64,000 bases of DNA from assembly GCA_963793675.1 (NCBI GenBank), contig CAWCBA010000010.1, positions 744,001 to 808,000 on the forward strand, written 5' to 3'. Position numbers and translations under genes: made by a program. Shown in pieces: positions 10,501-19,501 of the stretch. Numbering within the stretch: position 1 is the first letter of the stretch; each line of letters starts with the position of its first letter. A model generated the notes under the pieces. The model had not been told where the DNA came from. It was given only the letters and a program-made list of their open reading frames with translations, and did no database searches. The DNA is from RPQJ01 sp963793675. Its GTDB lineage: Bacteria > Pseudomonadota > Gammaproteobacteria > Steroidobacterales > Steroidobacteraceae.

Positions 10501-11487
10501 ATGATTCCGTACTCCATCCTTGATCTCGTGCCGGTCACCGAAGGCAGTGATGCGCGCACCGCTTTTGCCAACATGATCGACCTGGCCCGGCTCGCGGAGC
10601 GCAGGGGTTACCGGCGCTACTGGCTGGCCGAACACCACAACATGCCGGGAATCGCGAGTGCGGCGACGGCCGTGCTGATCGGGCACGTCGCCGGTCACAC
10701 GTCCACGATCCGCGTCGGGTCCGGCGGCATCATGCTGCCGAACCACGCGCCGCTGCAGGTAGCCGAGCAGTTCGGCACCCTGGCGTCGTTGTATCCGGGG
10801 CGCATCGACCTGGGACTCGGTCGTGCCCCAGGCACCGACCAGGCGGCAACCCGCGCTTTGCGGCGGTACTACCAGGGAGCGGACGAGTTTCCGAACGACG
10901 TCGTGGAGCTGCTGCAGTACTTCGAGCAAGTGCAGCCGGGCCAGCAGGTGCGTGCGGTGCCGGGGCCGGTGTCGAGGTCGAGGCGTGGATCCTCGGTTCG
11001 AGCCTGTTCGGCGCGCAGCTCGCGGCTGCCCTCGGCTTACCTTATGCATTCGCCTCGCACTTCGCGCCCGACGCTGCTGGAGCAGGCCCTGGCGATCTAT
11101 CGCCAGAAGTTCCGTCCTTCGAATCGCCTGCAGCGGCCGCACGTCCTGCTGGCGCTGAACGTGGTCGCGGCCGACAGCGACGCGGAGGCGCGACGGCTGT
11201 TCACGTCGCAGCAACTCGGCTTCATCAACCTGCGGCGTGGCCGGCCCGGGCTGGTGCAGCCGCCGGTCGCGGACATCACTGCAGTCAGTACGCCGGAGGA
11301 ACGCGCAGGCGTCGATCGAGCGCTGGCGTGCGCAGTGGTCGGCGCGCCTGCGACCGTGGCACGCGGTGTGGAGGCGTTCATCGAGCGGCATCGGCCGGAC
11401 GAGCTGATGCTGACGGCGAACGTGTTCGATCATGCGGCACGGTTGCGTTCATTCGAACTGGCAGCCGGCGTGTTAGGGCAGAATTGA
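10501..11487 (+). CDS. LLM-class flavin-dependent oxidoreductase (internal double frameshift)
   Basis: A luciferase-like monooxygenase of the single-component alkanal-monooxygenase-like group, expected to use a reduced flavin. The N-terminal half is typical (YRRYWLAEHHNMPGIASAAT, then RIDLGLGRAPGTD). The frame stays open for 328 residues, but residues at about 153-190 are out of frame. The other frame there reads GVEVEAWILGSSLFGAQLAA and then GLPYAFASHFAPDA, the normal family sequence. One missing G near 10962 and two missing bases near 11070 would account for it. The start is taken at ATG 10501, with an in-frame ATG at 10492 as alternative. The gene is divergent from RNA copy A. Confidence 0.82.
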   Translation: MIPYSILDLVPVTEGSDARTAFANMIDLARLAERRGYRRYWLAEHHNMPGIASAATAVLIGHVAGHTSTIRVGSGGIMLPNHAPLQVAEQFGTLASLYPGRIDLGLGRAPGTDQAATRALRRYYQGADEFPNDVVELLQYFEQVQPGQQVRAVPGPVSRSRRGSSVRACSARSSRLPSAYLMHSPRTSRPTLLEQALAIYRQKFRPSNRLQRPHVLLALNVVAADSDAEARRLFTSQQLGFINLRRGRPGLVQPPVADITAVSTPEERAGVDRALACAVVGAPATVARGVEAFIERHRPDELMLTANVFDHAARLRSFELAAGVLGQN

Positions 11488-11657
11488 GCGAGTTCATGAA
11501 CGAGAGCCTCGCACCCTGCACGCATCAACTCGGCATCGACTGCGGGTTCGCACTGCACCGCGGCCCTTGGCTTCCGCACGACATTGCCCTACCGTTCGCT
11601 CCGAGGCTGGCATCCGCTGGCCGTGAATTCACCAACTCACGAGGTTGAACCACCCCC

Positions 11658-12059
11658 ATGGCCAAAGCCAAGAAGTCCGCGAAGAAATCCGCCCGGAAAC
11701 CCGCGAAGAAATCCGTGCGGAAGGCTGCCCCGAAGGCCCCGCAATCGATCAAGGGCGTGCTGACGAAGTCCGCGCTGGTCGCTCACCTCGCAGATGCAGC
11801 GAAGGTCGCCGCAAAGGACGTGCGCGCATTGCTCGTTGCGCTCGAGGACGCGATCCGCGCGTCGATCGGCAAGAAGGGCGGCGGCACCTTCATGCTGCCG
11901 GGACTGCTGAAGATCACCGTCACCAAGGTTGCAGCGAAGCCGGCACGCAAGGGCATCAATCCCTTCACCGGTGAGCCGGCGACCTTCAAGGCCAAGCCCG
12001 CGACCGTGAAGGTCAAGGTGCGTCCGATGAAGAAGCTGAAGGACGCCGCGACCTCCTGA
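11658..12059 (+). CDS. HU-like histone-type DNA-binding protein with Lys/Ala-rich N-terminus
   Basis: A 133-residue nucleoid protein. Residues 1-35 are a Lys/Ala-rich disordered tail (KKSAKKSARKPAKKS) like eukaryotic histone H1. Residues 48-125 form an HU/IHF-type domain (LTKSALVAHLADAA, then GKKGGGTFMLPGLLKITV and the arm region GINPFTGEPATFKAKP). It should bind DNA without strong sequence preference. The start is ATG 11658, about 10 bases after a GAGG sequence. A strong hairpin follows the stop. It stands alone between the LLM oxidoreductase and convergent rhodanese genes. Confidence 0.9.
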   Translation: MAKAKKSAKKSARKPAKKSVRKAAPKAPQSIKGVLTKSALVAHLADAAKVAAKDVRALLVALEDAIRASIGKKGGGTFMLPGLLKITVTKVAAKPARKGINPFTGEPATFKAKPATVKVKVRPMKKLKDAATS

Positions 12060-12081
12060 GGTCGCGTACTGGCGTATTCCC

Positions 12082-12118
12082 GGGCCCGGGCGACGATGTT
12101 CCGTCGCCCGGGCCCCGT
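12082..12118 (+). terminator. terminator hairpin between HU-like and rhodanese genes
   Basis: A perfect 14-bp GC-rich stem (GGGCCCGGGCGACG with its complement) and a 6-base loop, followed by CGTTG. It lies between convergent genes and could serve both, although the T-run is poor. Confidence 0.65.
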
Positions 12119-12167
12119 TGCACCTTCATCGGGCCTGCAGCGTCCCGGTGGCAAGCGCTCGCACGCT

Positions 12168-12515
12168 TCACGCAGTTGGAAGACGCAGGCTGCGCCACGA
12201 TCCCGCATTCAGGACTTTCTTGAAGCCCTGCCCGCGCAGACGGTGCGCCGCCAACGCACTGCGCGTGCCGGACGCACAGCACACGATCACTGGCCGGTTC
12301 CGATCCAGCTCCCCGGCACGTCCGGAAAGCTCCGGCAGCGGAATGTTCACGCTCCCTTGCGCATGACCGCCCGCGAATTCCGCGAGACTGCGCACGTCCA
12401 CCACCTGCGCGCCTTCCTGCAGCAGTGCCGGCAGCCGGCGCCGTATGAGCAGCGAGGACAATACGCGCCACGCGAAATACGCGACCACGAGTCCTAGAAA
12501 GACATAATCAAGCAT
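12168..12515 (-). CDS. membrane-anchored rhodanese-like protein
   Basis: A 115-residue protein with one N-terminal membrane segment (YVFLGLVVAYFAWRVL) followed by a rhodanese domain. The domain shows VVDVRSLAEFAGGHAQGSVN and an active-site loop CCASGTRSA, whose Cys would carry the persulfide in sulfur transfer. The domain probably faces the cytoplasm or periplasm at the inner membrane. ATG 12515 was preferred to an upstream GTG at 12533 because GGAG sits 8 bases before it. Substrates are unknown. Confidence 0.85.
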   Translation of the reverse strand: MLDYVFLGLVVAYFAWRVLSSLLIRRRLPALLQEGAQVVDVRSLAEFAGGHAQGSVNIPLPELSGRAGELDRNRPVIVCCASGTRSALAAHRLRGQGFKKVLNAGSWRSLRLPTA

Positions 12516-12551
12516 CGGTGTTCTCCACGCCACGGCCGCCGCTGGGCCCGA

Positions 12552-13694
12552 TCAATCGAACGGCCAGGGCAGGCTGCGCGTTGCCCTGGTCTCACTTGGT
12601 TCCTGGATCGACTCGTGCTGAGCCGCGACGGGTGCGCGCTGCTTTCGCCTCTCCACCGCCCGCCACCACGGCGACACCCGCTCCACGTGCGCCGGCTCGA
12701 CGGGTTCGCCGAGCCGCGGCATCACCAGCGGCACGTCGCGTTTCGATCCGTGCGCCAACAGGGTCTCCGCCGGCTCATCCCACGCATGCATCGCGAGGCT
12801 GAACGTCCCCCAGTGCACCGGCAGCAGGGCACTCTTGCCGAGCAGGGCCCAGGCCTCGAGCGCATTCTCCGGCCCCAGGTGAATGTGCCCCCAGGCCGGA
12901 TGGAACGCGCCGACCTCGAGCATTACCAGGTCGAAGGGGCCCAGTCGCCGCAGGATTTCGGCGTATTCCGTCGTGAGCCCCGTGTCGCCGCTGAAGAACA
13001 CCGCGTGCCGCCGCGATCGGATGACCATCGACGACCACAGCGTGGAATTGCGGTCGCGCAGGCCACGCCCCGAGAAGTGCTGCGACGGTGCAGCCGTGAC
13101 CGTCAGGCCCGCCTTCGGCAGCGCGTACGACTCCCACCAGTCGAGCTCGACGATGCGGTGGGCCGGCACGCCCCAGGCCTCGAGGTGCGCGCCGACGCCG
13201 AGCGACGTGATGAACGGCACTTCGCGTTTCGCCAGCGCGCGAATCGTGGTGTAGTCGAGATGGTCATAGTGATCGTGCGAGATCACGACCGCATCGAGGG
13301 GCGGCAGCGCACGGACCGGAATCGGAACCGGCTGGAACCGCTTCGGGCCCGCCCACTGCGAGGGCGAGGCGCGCGAGCCCCACACCGGGTCCGTCAGTAC
13401 GCGCAGCCCGTCGATCTCGATCAGCACCGTGGAATGCCCGAGCCAGGTCGTCCGCAATCCGCTCTGCGGCTTCCTCGTCCAGCCCGCCGTCGGATCCATC
13501 GACGGCAGCGGTCCTTGCGGCACGCGTCGATCACCGCCGAACAGGAACTCGCGGACGGTCGGCATTGCCACGTCCGTCCGCAGCAACCTGGGCAGCACCG
13601 GATGCACGTTGCGGAACGTGCCGTCGTGCCAGAGCGGCGACGACTGCGCGCGCTCGCGTCGCAGGCCGTCCGGTTTGCCGCCGAGTGATTTCAT
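12552..13694 (-). CDS. MBL-fold metallo-hydrolase, NAPE-PLD-like
   Basis: A 380-residue metallo-beta-lactamase-fold hydrolase related to N-acyl-phosphatidylethanolamine phospholipase D and the UlaG-like group. Zinc ligands are visible in SHDHYDHLD near residue 145, in the later FFSGDTGL segment (Asp ligand) and in LLPVHWGTFSLAMHAWDEP. The N-terminal 60 residues carry the family feature WLGHSTVLIEIDG. No signal peptide. The C-terminal 40 residues are Arg- and Glu-rich and poorly conserved in appearance. The upstream gap holds a tandem 20-bp repeat that might regulate it or the DUF1302 gene opposite. Substrate is unknown; a phospholipid is a family-based guess. Confidence 0.88.
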   Translation of the reverse strand: MKSLGGKPDGLRRERAQSSPLWHDGTFRNVHPVLPRLLRTDVAMPTVREFLFGGDRRVPQGPLPSMDPTAGWTRKPQSGLRTTWLGHSTVLIEIDGLRVLTDPVWGSRASPSQWAGPKRFQPVPIPVRALPPLDAVVISHDHYDHLDYTTIRALAKREVPFITSLGVGAHLEAWGVPAHRIVELDWWESYALPKAGLTVTAAPSQHFSGRGLRDRNSTLWSSMVIRSRRHAVFFSGDTGLTTEYAEILRRLGPFDLVMLEVGAFHPAWGHIHLGPENALEAWALLGKSALLPVHWGTFSLAMHAWDEPAETLLAHGSKRDVPLVMPRLGEPVEPAHVERVSPWWRAVERRKQRAPVAAQHESIQEPSETRATRSLPWPFD

Positions 13695-13770
13695 GGTGAT
13701 CCGTTATGAATCTGCTGGCCGAACTGCCAAGTGTTGGGCCGGGCAACCCGGGATGCAACCCGCAGTTCAG

Positions 13771-13811
13771 CTGACTAACCACGACGCGCGGCTGATTAAC
13801 CACGATGCGCG
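13771..13811. repeat. tandem 20-bp direct repeat, 21-bp period
   Basis: CTGACTAACCACGACGCGCG at 13771-13790 is repeated as CTGATTAACCACGATGCGCG at 13792-13811. The two match at 18 of 20 positions and are spaced by two helical turns. It sits in the gap between the divergent hydrolase and DUF1302 genes, so it may be a double operator. Confidence 0.6.
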
Positions 13812-13864
13812 CGAGCTGGACGCGCAGCAACATCACCCGACGCGGCACACCCGTCGGGGGAACG

Positions 13865-15668
13865 ATGGTTGTCTGGATCAGCGCGCATTGTCGGCTGGCG
13901 ACGCTCGTGTTCGCGGCGGCGGTGGCGATCCCGGGCGCGCAGGGCGCAGATTACAGGATCGGCGAGGGCAAACTGAGCGTCACTGGCTCGGCGTACCTCG
14001 GCACGGCGTTTCGCACCGACAGGCAGGACCCGAAGCTGCTCGCCGACGTCAACAGTTCGCTGGTCGGGATGGCCGGCAATGCGGTGACACCCAGTTCAGG
14101 CCGCAACGGCGACGACGGCAACCTCAACTTCAATCGTGGCGATCCGGTCGCGACCGTGCTCAAGGGCTACCTGGCGTTGTCTTACACCTGGCGCAACTAC
14201 GGCATCGAGGCGAGCGGGCAGGCCTGGTACGACTACGCCACCGCGGAGGCAAGTCACCCGTGGGGCAACGTGCCTAACGGCTTTGCGGCCGATCAGCCGC
14301 TGAGCGACGCCGGTGCCCTGGCTCGCGAGCGCTTCAGCGGCGTCGTGCTGGACAACCTGTACGGTCACGGTCACCACCAGCTCGACCAGGTGCCCGTCGA
14401 CTGGAAACTCGGGTGGCAGGCGCTCGACTGGGGCAGCAGACTGATGGCGCTCGGCGGTTTGCGTGACCTCAATCCGCAGGATTTCGCTGCCACGCTGCGG
14501 CCCGGCGTCGATCGCGCGCACGAAACGCGCATCACGTTCCCGGCACTGTCCGGGCGCATCGGCCTGTCGCAAGCCACCAGCCTCGAGGCGTTCTACCAGC
14601 TGCACTTCGAACCGACCGCGCTGAACGAGTGCGGCACGTTCTTCGCGGCGGTCGACTTCATGGCGGAGGGCTGCGACAAGGCGATGTTCGGCAATCTCTC
14701 CGACCGGACGGCGGTCGCGACCGGCGTCTACGTGAAGCGCACCGCGACGCAGGATCCGTCCAACTCGGGGCAGGGCGGCCTCGCGCTGAAACACACGGTC
14801 GAGTCCTGGGCGACCGAGTTCGGCGTGTACGCCACGCAGTTTCACTCGCGCATGCCGTTCTACAGCGGGACCAAGTCGGGTCGGGAGAGCGGCCCGTTGT
14901 TTCTGCCGGGCGACCCGGGCGGCCTCAATCCGACTTACTTCACCGAATACCCCGAGAACATCCGGATGTTCGGCCTGGCGTTCGAGAAGAAGTGGCGCGG
15001 CGGCATCCTGCTCGGCGAACTCACTTACCGCCCGAACCAGCCGTTGCAGTACAACTCCGTCGACTTGATCAGCGCCGCCGTTTCGCGGACGGCGCCGACG
15101 CCGCTGCGCGACAAGACCGACGCGGTTGCGCCGGGCGGCACAGTCCGCGCATGGGAGCGTCACGAGGCCCTGCAGTTGCAGTTCGGTGCACTCGGACAGG
15201 TGCCGAAGCTGCTGGGATCGACCGCTTTGAGCTACGGTGCGGAGGTCATCTACAAGCTGGTGCCGGACCTGCCGAATTCCTCGGTCGTGCGATTCGGGCG
15301 CGCTGAAGTGTTCGGGCAAGGGCCGGTCAACGGTGTGTGCCCGCCACCGGCTGCACCTGTGTCGTGCTCGTCCGATGGTTACGTTTCCCGGGAAGCGTTC
15401 GGCTACCGGCTGCGCGCCGGGCTGAAGTACCCGAAGGCGATCGGCGAGCTCGACCTGATTCCGTCGGTCGTGTTCGGACAGGATGTCTGGGGCTGGTCAG
15501 GCGACCATGATGATCGTCGAAGGCCGGATGCTCGCGATCGTGTCGCTGCAGGCCGCGCTCGCGGGCCACTGGACCGCTGCGGTCTCGTGGAACCCCACCT
15601 GGGGCGGCACGTACAACAACCTGCGCGATCGCAGCACCGCGCAGGCATACGTCAGCTACCAGTTCTGA
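13865..15668 (+). CDS. DUF1302 outer-membrane protein (frameshift near the 3' end)
   Basis: A predicted outer-membrane beta-barrel of the DUF1302 family, about 600 residues. It has a signal peptide (LATLVFAAAVAIPGAQGA), then many amphipathic strands and ends in the aromatic C-terminal residue of a barrel (QAYVSYQF). DUF1302 genes usually accompany a DUF1329 gene and are linked to lipid or hydrophobic-compound metabolism, but no DUF1329 partner is in this window. Near 15505 the frame must change: GWSGD joins MMIVEGRMLAIVSL if one C is removed. Without that, translation runs on as nonsense to 16282. The start is ATG 13865 behind GGGGGAACG. Transport role is inferred from the family only. Confidence 0.82.
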
Positions 15669-15736
15669 CTGTTGCCGCAGCGCGGGCTCGCGCCCGGTCT
15701 CGAGGTGCCATTGGCGGTCGCGGCGTGGATCGACTG

Positions 15737-16171
15737 TCAGCGCAGCACGCCGCGTCGTGCCATGGCGCGCGCGTAGAAGAAGAGGCCTATCGCGATCAGC
15801 CAGATGACGCCCGTAAACACCGCCTCGCCGGCCCCCATCATCGCCATGCCGTCGGTCAGCACGAAATTGTAAAGTGCCGTCAGCGCCATGCCGACGATCG
15901 CAATGCCGAACAGCCAGACGGCCCAGGCCTTGCGCAACAGCAGGCACAAGGAGCCGAGCAGCGAACTCCAGACCGCGATCGCCCACGCGGCAACGGCCCA
16001 GGCCGGAAATCCATAGAAGTAGGCGAGCTGTTCCGGCGTGAACTGGCTCATGTAGGACTCGATGCGGAACTGCGTGGCGGAGTAGTCGAACGCGCCCACG
16101 GCATTCCACAACAAGGTCAGAGCGCCCACGATCCACAGATGGCGCGGGACCCGGTTGCTTGTCTCGTTCAT
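15737..16171 (-). CDS. four-helix inner-membrane protein
   Basis: A 144-residue membrane protein of unknown function with about four transmembrane segments (LWIVGALTLLWNAVGAF, then YGFPAWAVAAWAIAVWSSLL, WAVWLFGIAIVGMALTALY and GVIWLIAIGLFFYARAM). It resembles the small hypothetical membrane proteins annotated near sugar or stress genes in Proteobacteria. ATG 16171 follows GGGAGGGGG. It converges with the DUF1302 gene. The much longer frame extending upstream to 16678 overlaps RNA copy B and is rejected. Confidence 0.8.
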   Translation of the reverse strand: MNETSNRVPRHLWIVGALTLLWNAVGAFDYSATQFRIESYMSQFTPEQLAYFYGFPAWAVAAWAIAVWSSLLGSLCLLLRKAWAVWLFGIAIVGMALTALYNFVLTDGMAMMGAGEAVFTGVIWLIAIGLFFYARAMARRGVLR

Positions 16172-16346
16172 GTCGATCCCCCTCCCGGTGTGACGGCCCG
16201 ATCCGGGCTTTGGTGCCCGCTGCGGATACGGATCCAGGCGCGTTTTGCCTGGCGTTTGTATGCCCGCGACGGTGCGTTGTAAATGCGCTCGTGCAGGTGC
16301 GCTCGGGTGCCGGCCTGTCTGCTGACGATCGGGGAGGGCAGTCAGT

Positions 16347-16379
16347 AAAAGGCCGAGCGTCGACAGGGCGCGCTCGGCC
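16347..16379 (-). terminator. intrinsic terminator of RNA copy B
   Basis: GGCCGAGCG and CGCTCGGCC form a 9-bp stem closing an 11-base loop, followed by TTTT on the minus strand. Stem and loop are nearly identical to the terminator of copy A. Confidence 0.75.
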
Positions 16380-16620
16380 GTGCTGGCTTCGGACCTCAAA
16401 GCCTCGCTGCCGGGCGGAGCTGGAGACAGTCGCCGGTCAACCAAGGCAAGCTGCCGCGCGAACGCGCCGCAGATGCAGGGGGCGGACTGCAGGCGAGGAT
16501 CGACTGCGGCCCAGGCCCACCTGACCCCCGTGTCGCCGACCGCCAGCGGGTATCGACACGCGGGACTCGCCTGCCTTTTTACCCCGCGTTTCGGCATCGC
16601 GGCAGTTCCAGTTGTACCTA
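16347..16620 (-). ncRNA. candidate structured RNA, copy B
   Basis: The second copy of the element at 10150, again about 270 bases on the minus strand and starting about 125 bases after the ppc stop. It has the same 5' block (AGGTACAACTGGA), the GTAAAAAG after a CCGCG/CGCGG hairpin, the long stem enclosing CTGGCGG, the TTGACCGGC block and the terminator. Another likely stem pairs GCCGCAG with CTGCGGC (about 16463-16510). The region upstream on this strand contains TTACTG, 16 bases, TATTGC as a weak promoter candidate, so it may be an independent transcript or a processed 3' UTR of ppc mRNA. Confidence 0.6.
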
Positions 16621-16745
16621 TGGCTGCTGCTGCCGCGGCGCCGCGAAAGCTCAGGCCCGGGCAATAAAAATCGCCCAATTACCAGTAACTTATACGCACT
16701 AGTTAAAGTGTGTGTGACGACCACCTTGCCGTCGCCCGTGTTGCG

Positions 16746-19499
16746 CTAGCCGCTGTTGCGCAAGCCCGCCGCGATGCCGTTGATGGTCAGGTGGATGCCG
16801 CGACGGCTGCGCTCATCCTTGTCACCCGCGCGATAGCGGCGCAGCAACTCGACCTGGATGTGGTTGAGCGGGTCGAGGTACGGAAACCGGTACTTGATCG
16901 AGCGCGCCAGCTGCGGATTCCCGGCCAGCAACTCGCCGGTTGCCATGATGCGGAGCAGGGCAGAGACCGTGGACTCGAGCTCGGCGCGAATGCGGCCGAA
17001 GATGGTCCCTCGCAATTGCGGGTCGGTGACGAGATCGGCGTACCGCGAGGCGATCGCGACATCCGCTTTCGACAGCACCATCTCCATGTTCGACAGCACC
17101 GACGCGAAGAACGGCCACTCGCGGTGCATCTCCTGCAGCAGCGCGAGGCCGGCATCGCCGTGCTCGCTGAGCCACGAATCGATGGCCGACCCGAACCCGT
17201 ACCAGCCGGGCAGCATCAGCCGGCACTGCGCCCAGGAGAACACCCAGGGAATCGCACGCAGCGTCTCGATCGAGCGTGACTGGTTGCGCGACGCAGGGCG
17301 GCTGCCGATGTTGAGCTCGGCAATTTCGCTGATGACGGTGGATTCCCAGAAGTAGTTCTCGAATCCGGGCGTCTCGTAGACGAGGTGTCGATAGGCCGCG
17401 TACGCGCTGCTCGAGAGCTGCTCCAGTACCTCGAGATAAGCGGGTTTCGGCGCAACACCCGCGCCCCCCAGCAGCGTGGCCTCGAGCGTCGCCGCGGCCA
17501 GCACTTCCAGGTTGCGTCGTCCGACTTCGGCATTCGAATACTTGGCGCCGATGACTTCACCCTGCTCCGTGACCCGGATCTGTCCCTGCACGGTGCCGCC
17601 TGGCTGCGCCAGGATCGCCTCGTACGTCGGACCGCCACCGCGGCCGACCGAGCCGCCGCGGCCGTGGAACAGCCGCATGCGGATGCCGTGCCTGCGAAAC
17701 GTCGCGACAAGTTCGGTCTGTGCCTTGAACAGCTCCCAGCGGGATGTCAGGTAACCGCCGTCCTTGTTGCTGTCGGAATACCCGAGCATCACTTCCTGCG
17801 CCCGGCCGCGCGATCCCAGCATGCGCGCGTACACTGGAATCGACAGCAAGGCATCCATCGCGCCCGCGGCGTTGCGCAGGTCCGCGATCGTCTCGAACAG
17901 CGGGATCACGTTGCAGCTGAGGTGGGCATCGGCCGCACGGTACAGGCCTGCCTCGCGCAGCAGCAGCACGACTTCGAGCACGTCGGACACGCCGTCGCAC
18001 TTCGAGATCACGTAATTGGGGATGCACGCCGCGCCGTAACGCTGGTGCATGCGTGCCGCCGTCTGCACGATCGCGAGTTCACTGCGTGTTTCGGCGGAGT
18101 ATTCGACGTAGGGCGAGCTGAGCAGTCGTGGGGTCGCCAGCTCCTCGGCCAGCACCCGCACGCGCCCGGCCTCGTCCAGAGACGAATAGTCGACGTCCGG
18201 CCGCGCCAATGCGAACAGTTCGGCGACGACCCGTTGATGCACGTCCGAATTCTGGCGCAGGTCCACCGCCGCGAGATGGAAGCCGAACACGTCGACGGCA
18301 CGTCGCAAGCGGCGCAGCCGGCCGCGGGCGAGCAGGGCGGAGTCGTGCGCTTCGAGCGAGCGACGGATGACCTCGAGGTCGGCGGCGAACTCGGCCACTG
18401 CGCCATACGGCGGGGCTGCGCCGATCGCGTGCCGCAACGGCTCGTGCATGTCGAGATCGCGCGCCGTCGCGGCGACCCTCGCATACAGCCCGGTGATCGA
18501 ACGCCGATACGGTTCGTCACGACGATGCGGGCTCTTGTCGGGCGAGCGATCGGCCAGCTCGTTCAGTTCCGCGGACACGTCGGTGACGAGGGTCGTCAGC
18601 GAGAGCTCGGCCCCGAGCGTGTGCAGCTGCTCGAGGTAGTACTCGAACACCCGGGACGACTGCATGCGCAACGTGCGCTCCAGCACGTCCGCCGTCACGA
18701 ACGGGTTGCCGTCCCGATCGCCGCCGATCCACGACCCGATCCGCAGGAAGGAGGGCAATTCGGGCGCCGTGGTGCCCGGGTGGCGCCGCTGCAGCTCGTC
18801 CTCGAGCGCGCCGTACAGCATGGGCACTTCCGGCAGGAACGTCTGCTCGAAGAACGCCAGTCCATTGGCCACTTCGTCGAGCACTGCGAGTTTCTCGAGC
18901 CGCAGCATGCGGGTCTGCCACAGCGAGAGCACCGCGCCACGGATCGATTCGTCGTTGGCCGCCTGTTCCTGCGGCGTCAGGCGGGTGCGATCGCGCGCCT
19001 GCAGCAGTTGCTCGAGCTGCATCTCGAGGTCGCGCACGCTCTTGCGCTGGACTTCCGTGGGGTGCGCCGTCAGCACCGGCACGACCACGCTGTCGCGGAA
19101 GAACGCCGCCAGCGACTCCGCTGCAACCCCGGCCGCCTCGACGCGATCGAGCGCCCGCGCCAGGCTGCCGTTCGCCGGTGGTTCGCCATTGATGTCGGAC
19201 TGGCGCTTGCGGCGGCTGTTGTGCAGGTCTTCCGCGAGGTTGGCCAGGTGCGAGAAATAGCTGAACGCGCGCGCCACGATCATCGTCTGCTCGCGGCTCA
19301 ATCCATCGAGGATGCGTTCGAGTTCGCGCCGGGCCGCGAGGTTTTCGTCACGGTGAAACGCGATGGCGCTCTGTCGCACGCGCTCCACGACGTCGAACGC
19401 GGGGCTGCCTTCCTGGTCGCGAACCGTGTCGCCGAGCAGGCGGCCGAGCAGGCGAATGTCGTCCCGCAGCGGACGGTCGGGCTCGTTGTCGAAATCCAC
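16746..19499 (-). CDS. ppc: phosphoenolpyruvate carboxylase
   Basis: A 917-residue enzyme that carboxylates phosphoenolpyruvate to oxaloacetate, replenishing the TCA cycle in the cytoplasm. The catalytic His lies in LTAHPTEVQRKSV near residue 145. The second signature VMLGYSDSNKDGGYLTS and the glycine-rich loop FHGRGGSVGRGGGPTY are intact, and the protein ends with the family C-terminus (LTINGIAAGLRNSG). Length is normal. The ATG at 19499 is two bases after the stop of the upstream membrane protein gene, so they are probably co-transcribed. RNA copy B lies immediately downstream on the same strand. Allosteric control by acetyl-CoA and aspartate is expected from the family. Confidence 0.97.
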   Translation of the reverse strand: MDFDNEPDRPLRDDIRLLGRLLGDTVRDQEGSPAFDVVERVRQSAIAFHRDENLAARRELERILDGLSREQTMIVARAFSYFSHLANLAEDLHNSRRKRQSDINGEPPANGSLARALDRVEAAGVAAESLAAFFRDSVVVPVLTAHPTEVQRKSVRDLEMQLEQLLQARDRTRLTPQEQAANDESIRGAVLSLWQTRMLRLEKLAVLDEVANGLAFFEQTFLPEVPMLYGALEDELQRRHPGTTAPELPSFLRIGSWIGGDRDGNPFVTADVLERTLRMQSSRVFEYYLEQLHTLGAELSLTTLVTDVSAELNELADRSPDKSPHRRDEPYRRSITGLYARVAATARDLDMHEPLRHAIGAAPPYGAVAEFAADLEVIRRSLEAHDSALLARGRLRRLRRAVDVFGFHLAAVDLRQNSDVHQRVVAELFALARPDVDYSSLDEAGRVRVLAEELATPRLLSSPYVEYSAETRSELAIVQTAARMHQRYGAACIPNYVISKCDGVSDVLEVVLLLREAGLYRAADAHLSCNVIPLFETIADLRNAAGAMDALLSIPVYARMLGSRGRAQEVMLGYSDSNKDGGYLTSRWELFKAQTELVATFRRHGIRMRLFHGRGGSVGRGGGPTYEAILAQPGGTVQGQIRVTEQGEVIGAKYSNAEVGRRNLEVLAAATLEATLLGGAGVAPKPAYLEVLEQLSSSAYAAYRHLVYETPGFENYFWESTVISEIAELNIGSRPASRNQSRSIETLRAIPWVFSWAQCRLMLPGWYGFGSAIDSWLSEHGDAGLALLQEMHREWPFFASVLSNMEMVLSKADVAIASRYADLVTDPQLRGTIFGRIRAELESTVSALLRIMATGELLAGNPQLARSIKYRFPYLDPLNHIQVELLRRYRAGDKDERSRRGIHLTINGIAAGLRNSG

Positions 19500-19501
19500 G
19501 G

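Larger units (their letters stand above)
16172..16745. other. intergenic region holding RNA copy B
   Basis: This 574-base gap between ppc and the four-helix protein has no credible gene. The part at 16347-16620 is RNA copy B. In the remainder, 16172-16346 shows nothing recognisable, and 16650-16720 is unusually AT-rich for this DNA, consistent with a promoter for copy B. Confidence 0.5.

Noticed and set aside
15737..16678. A 313-residue minus-strand frame including RNA copy B
   Set aside because: The upstream part is the RNA element and terminator translated by chance; ATG 16171 with a strong ribosome-binding site starts the real protein.
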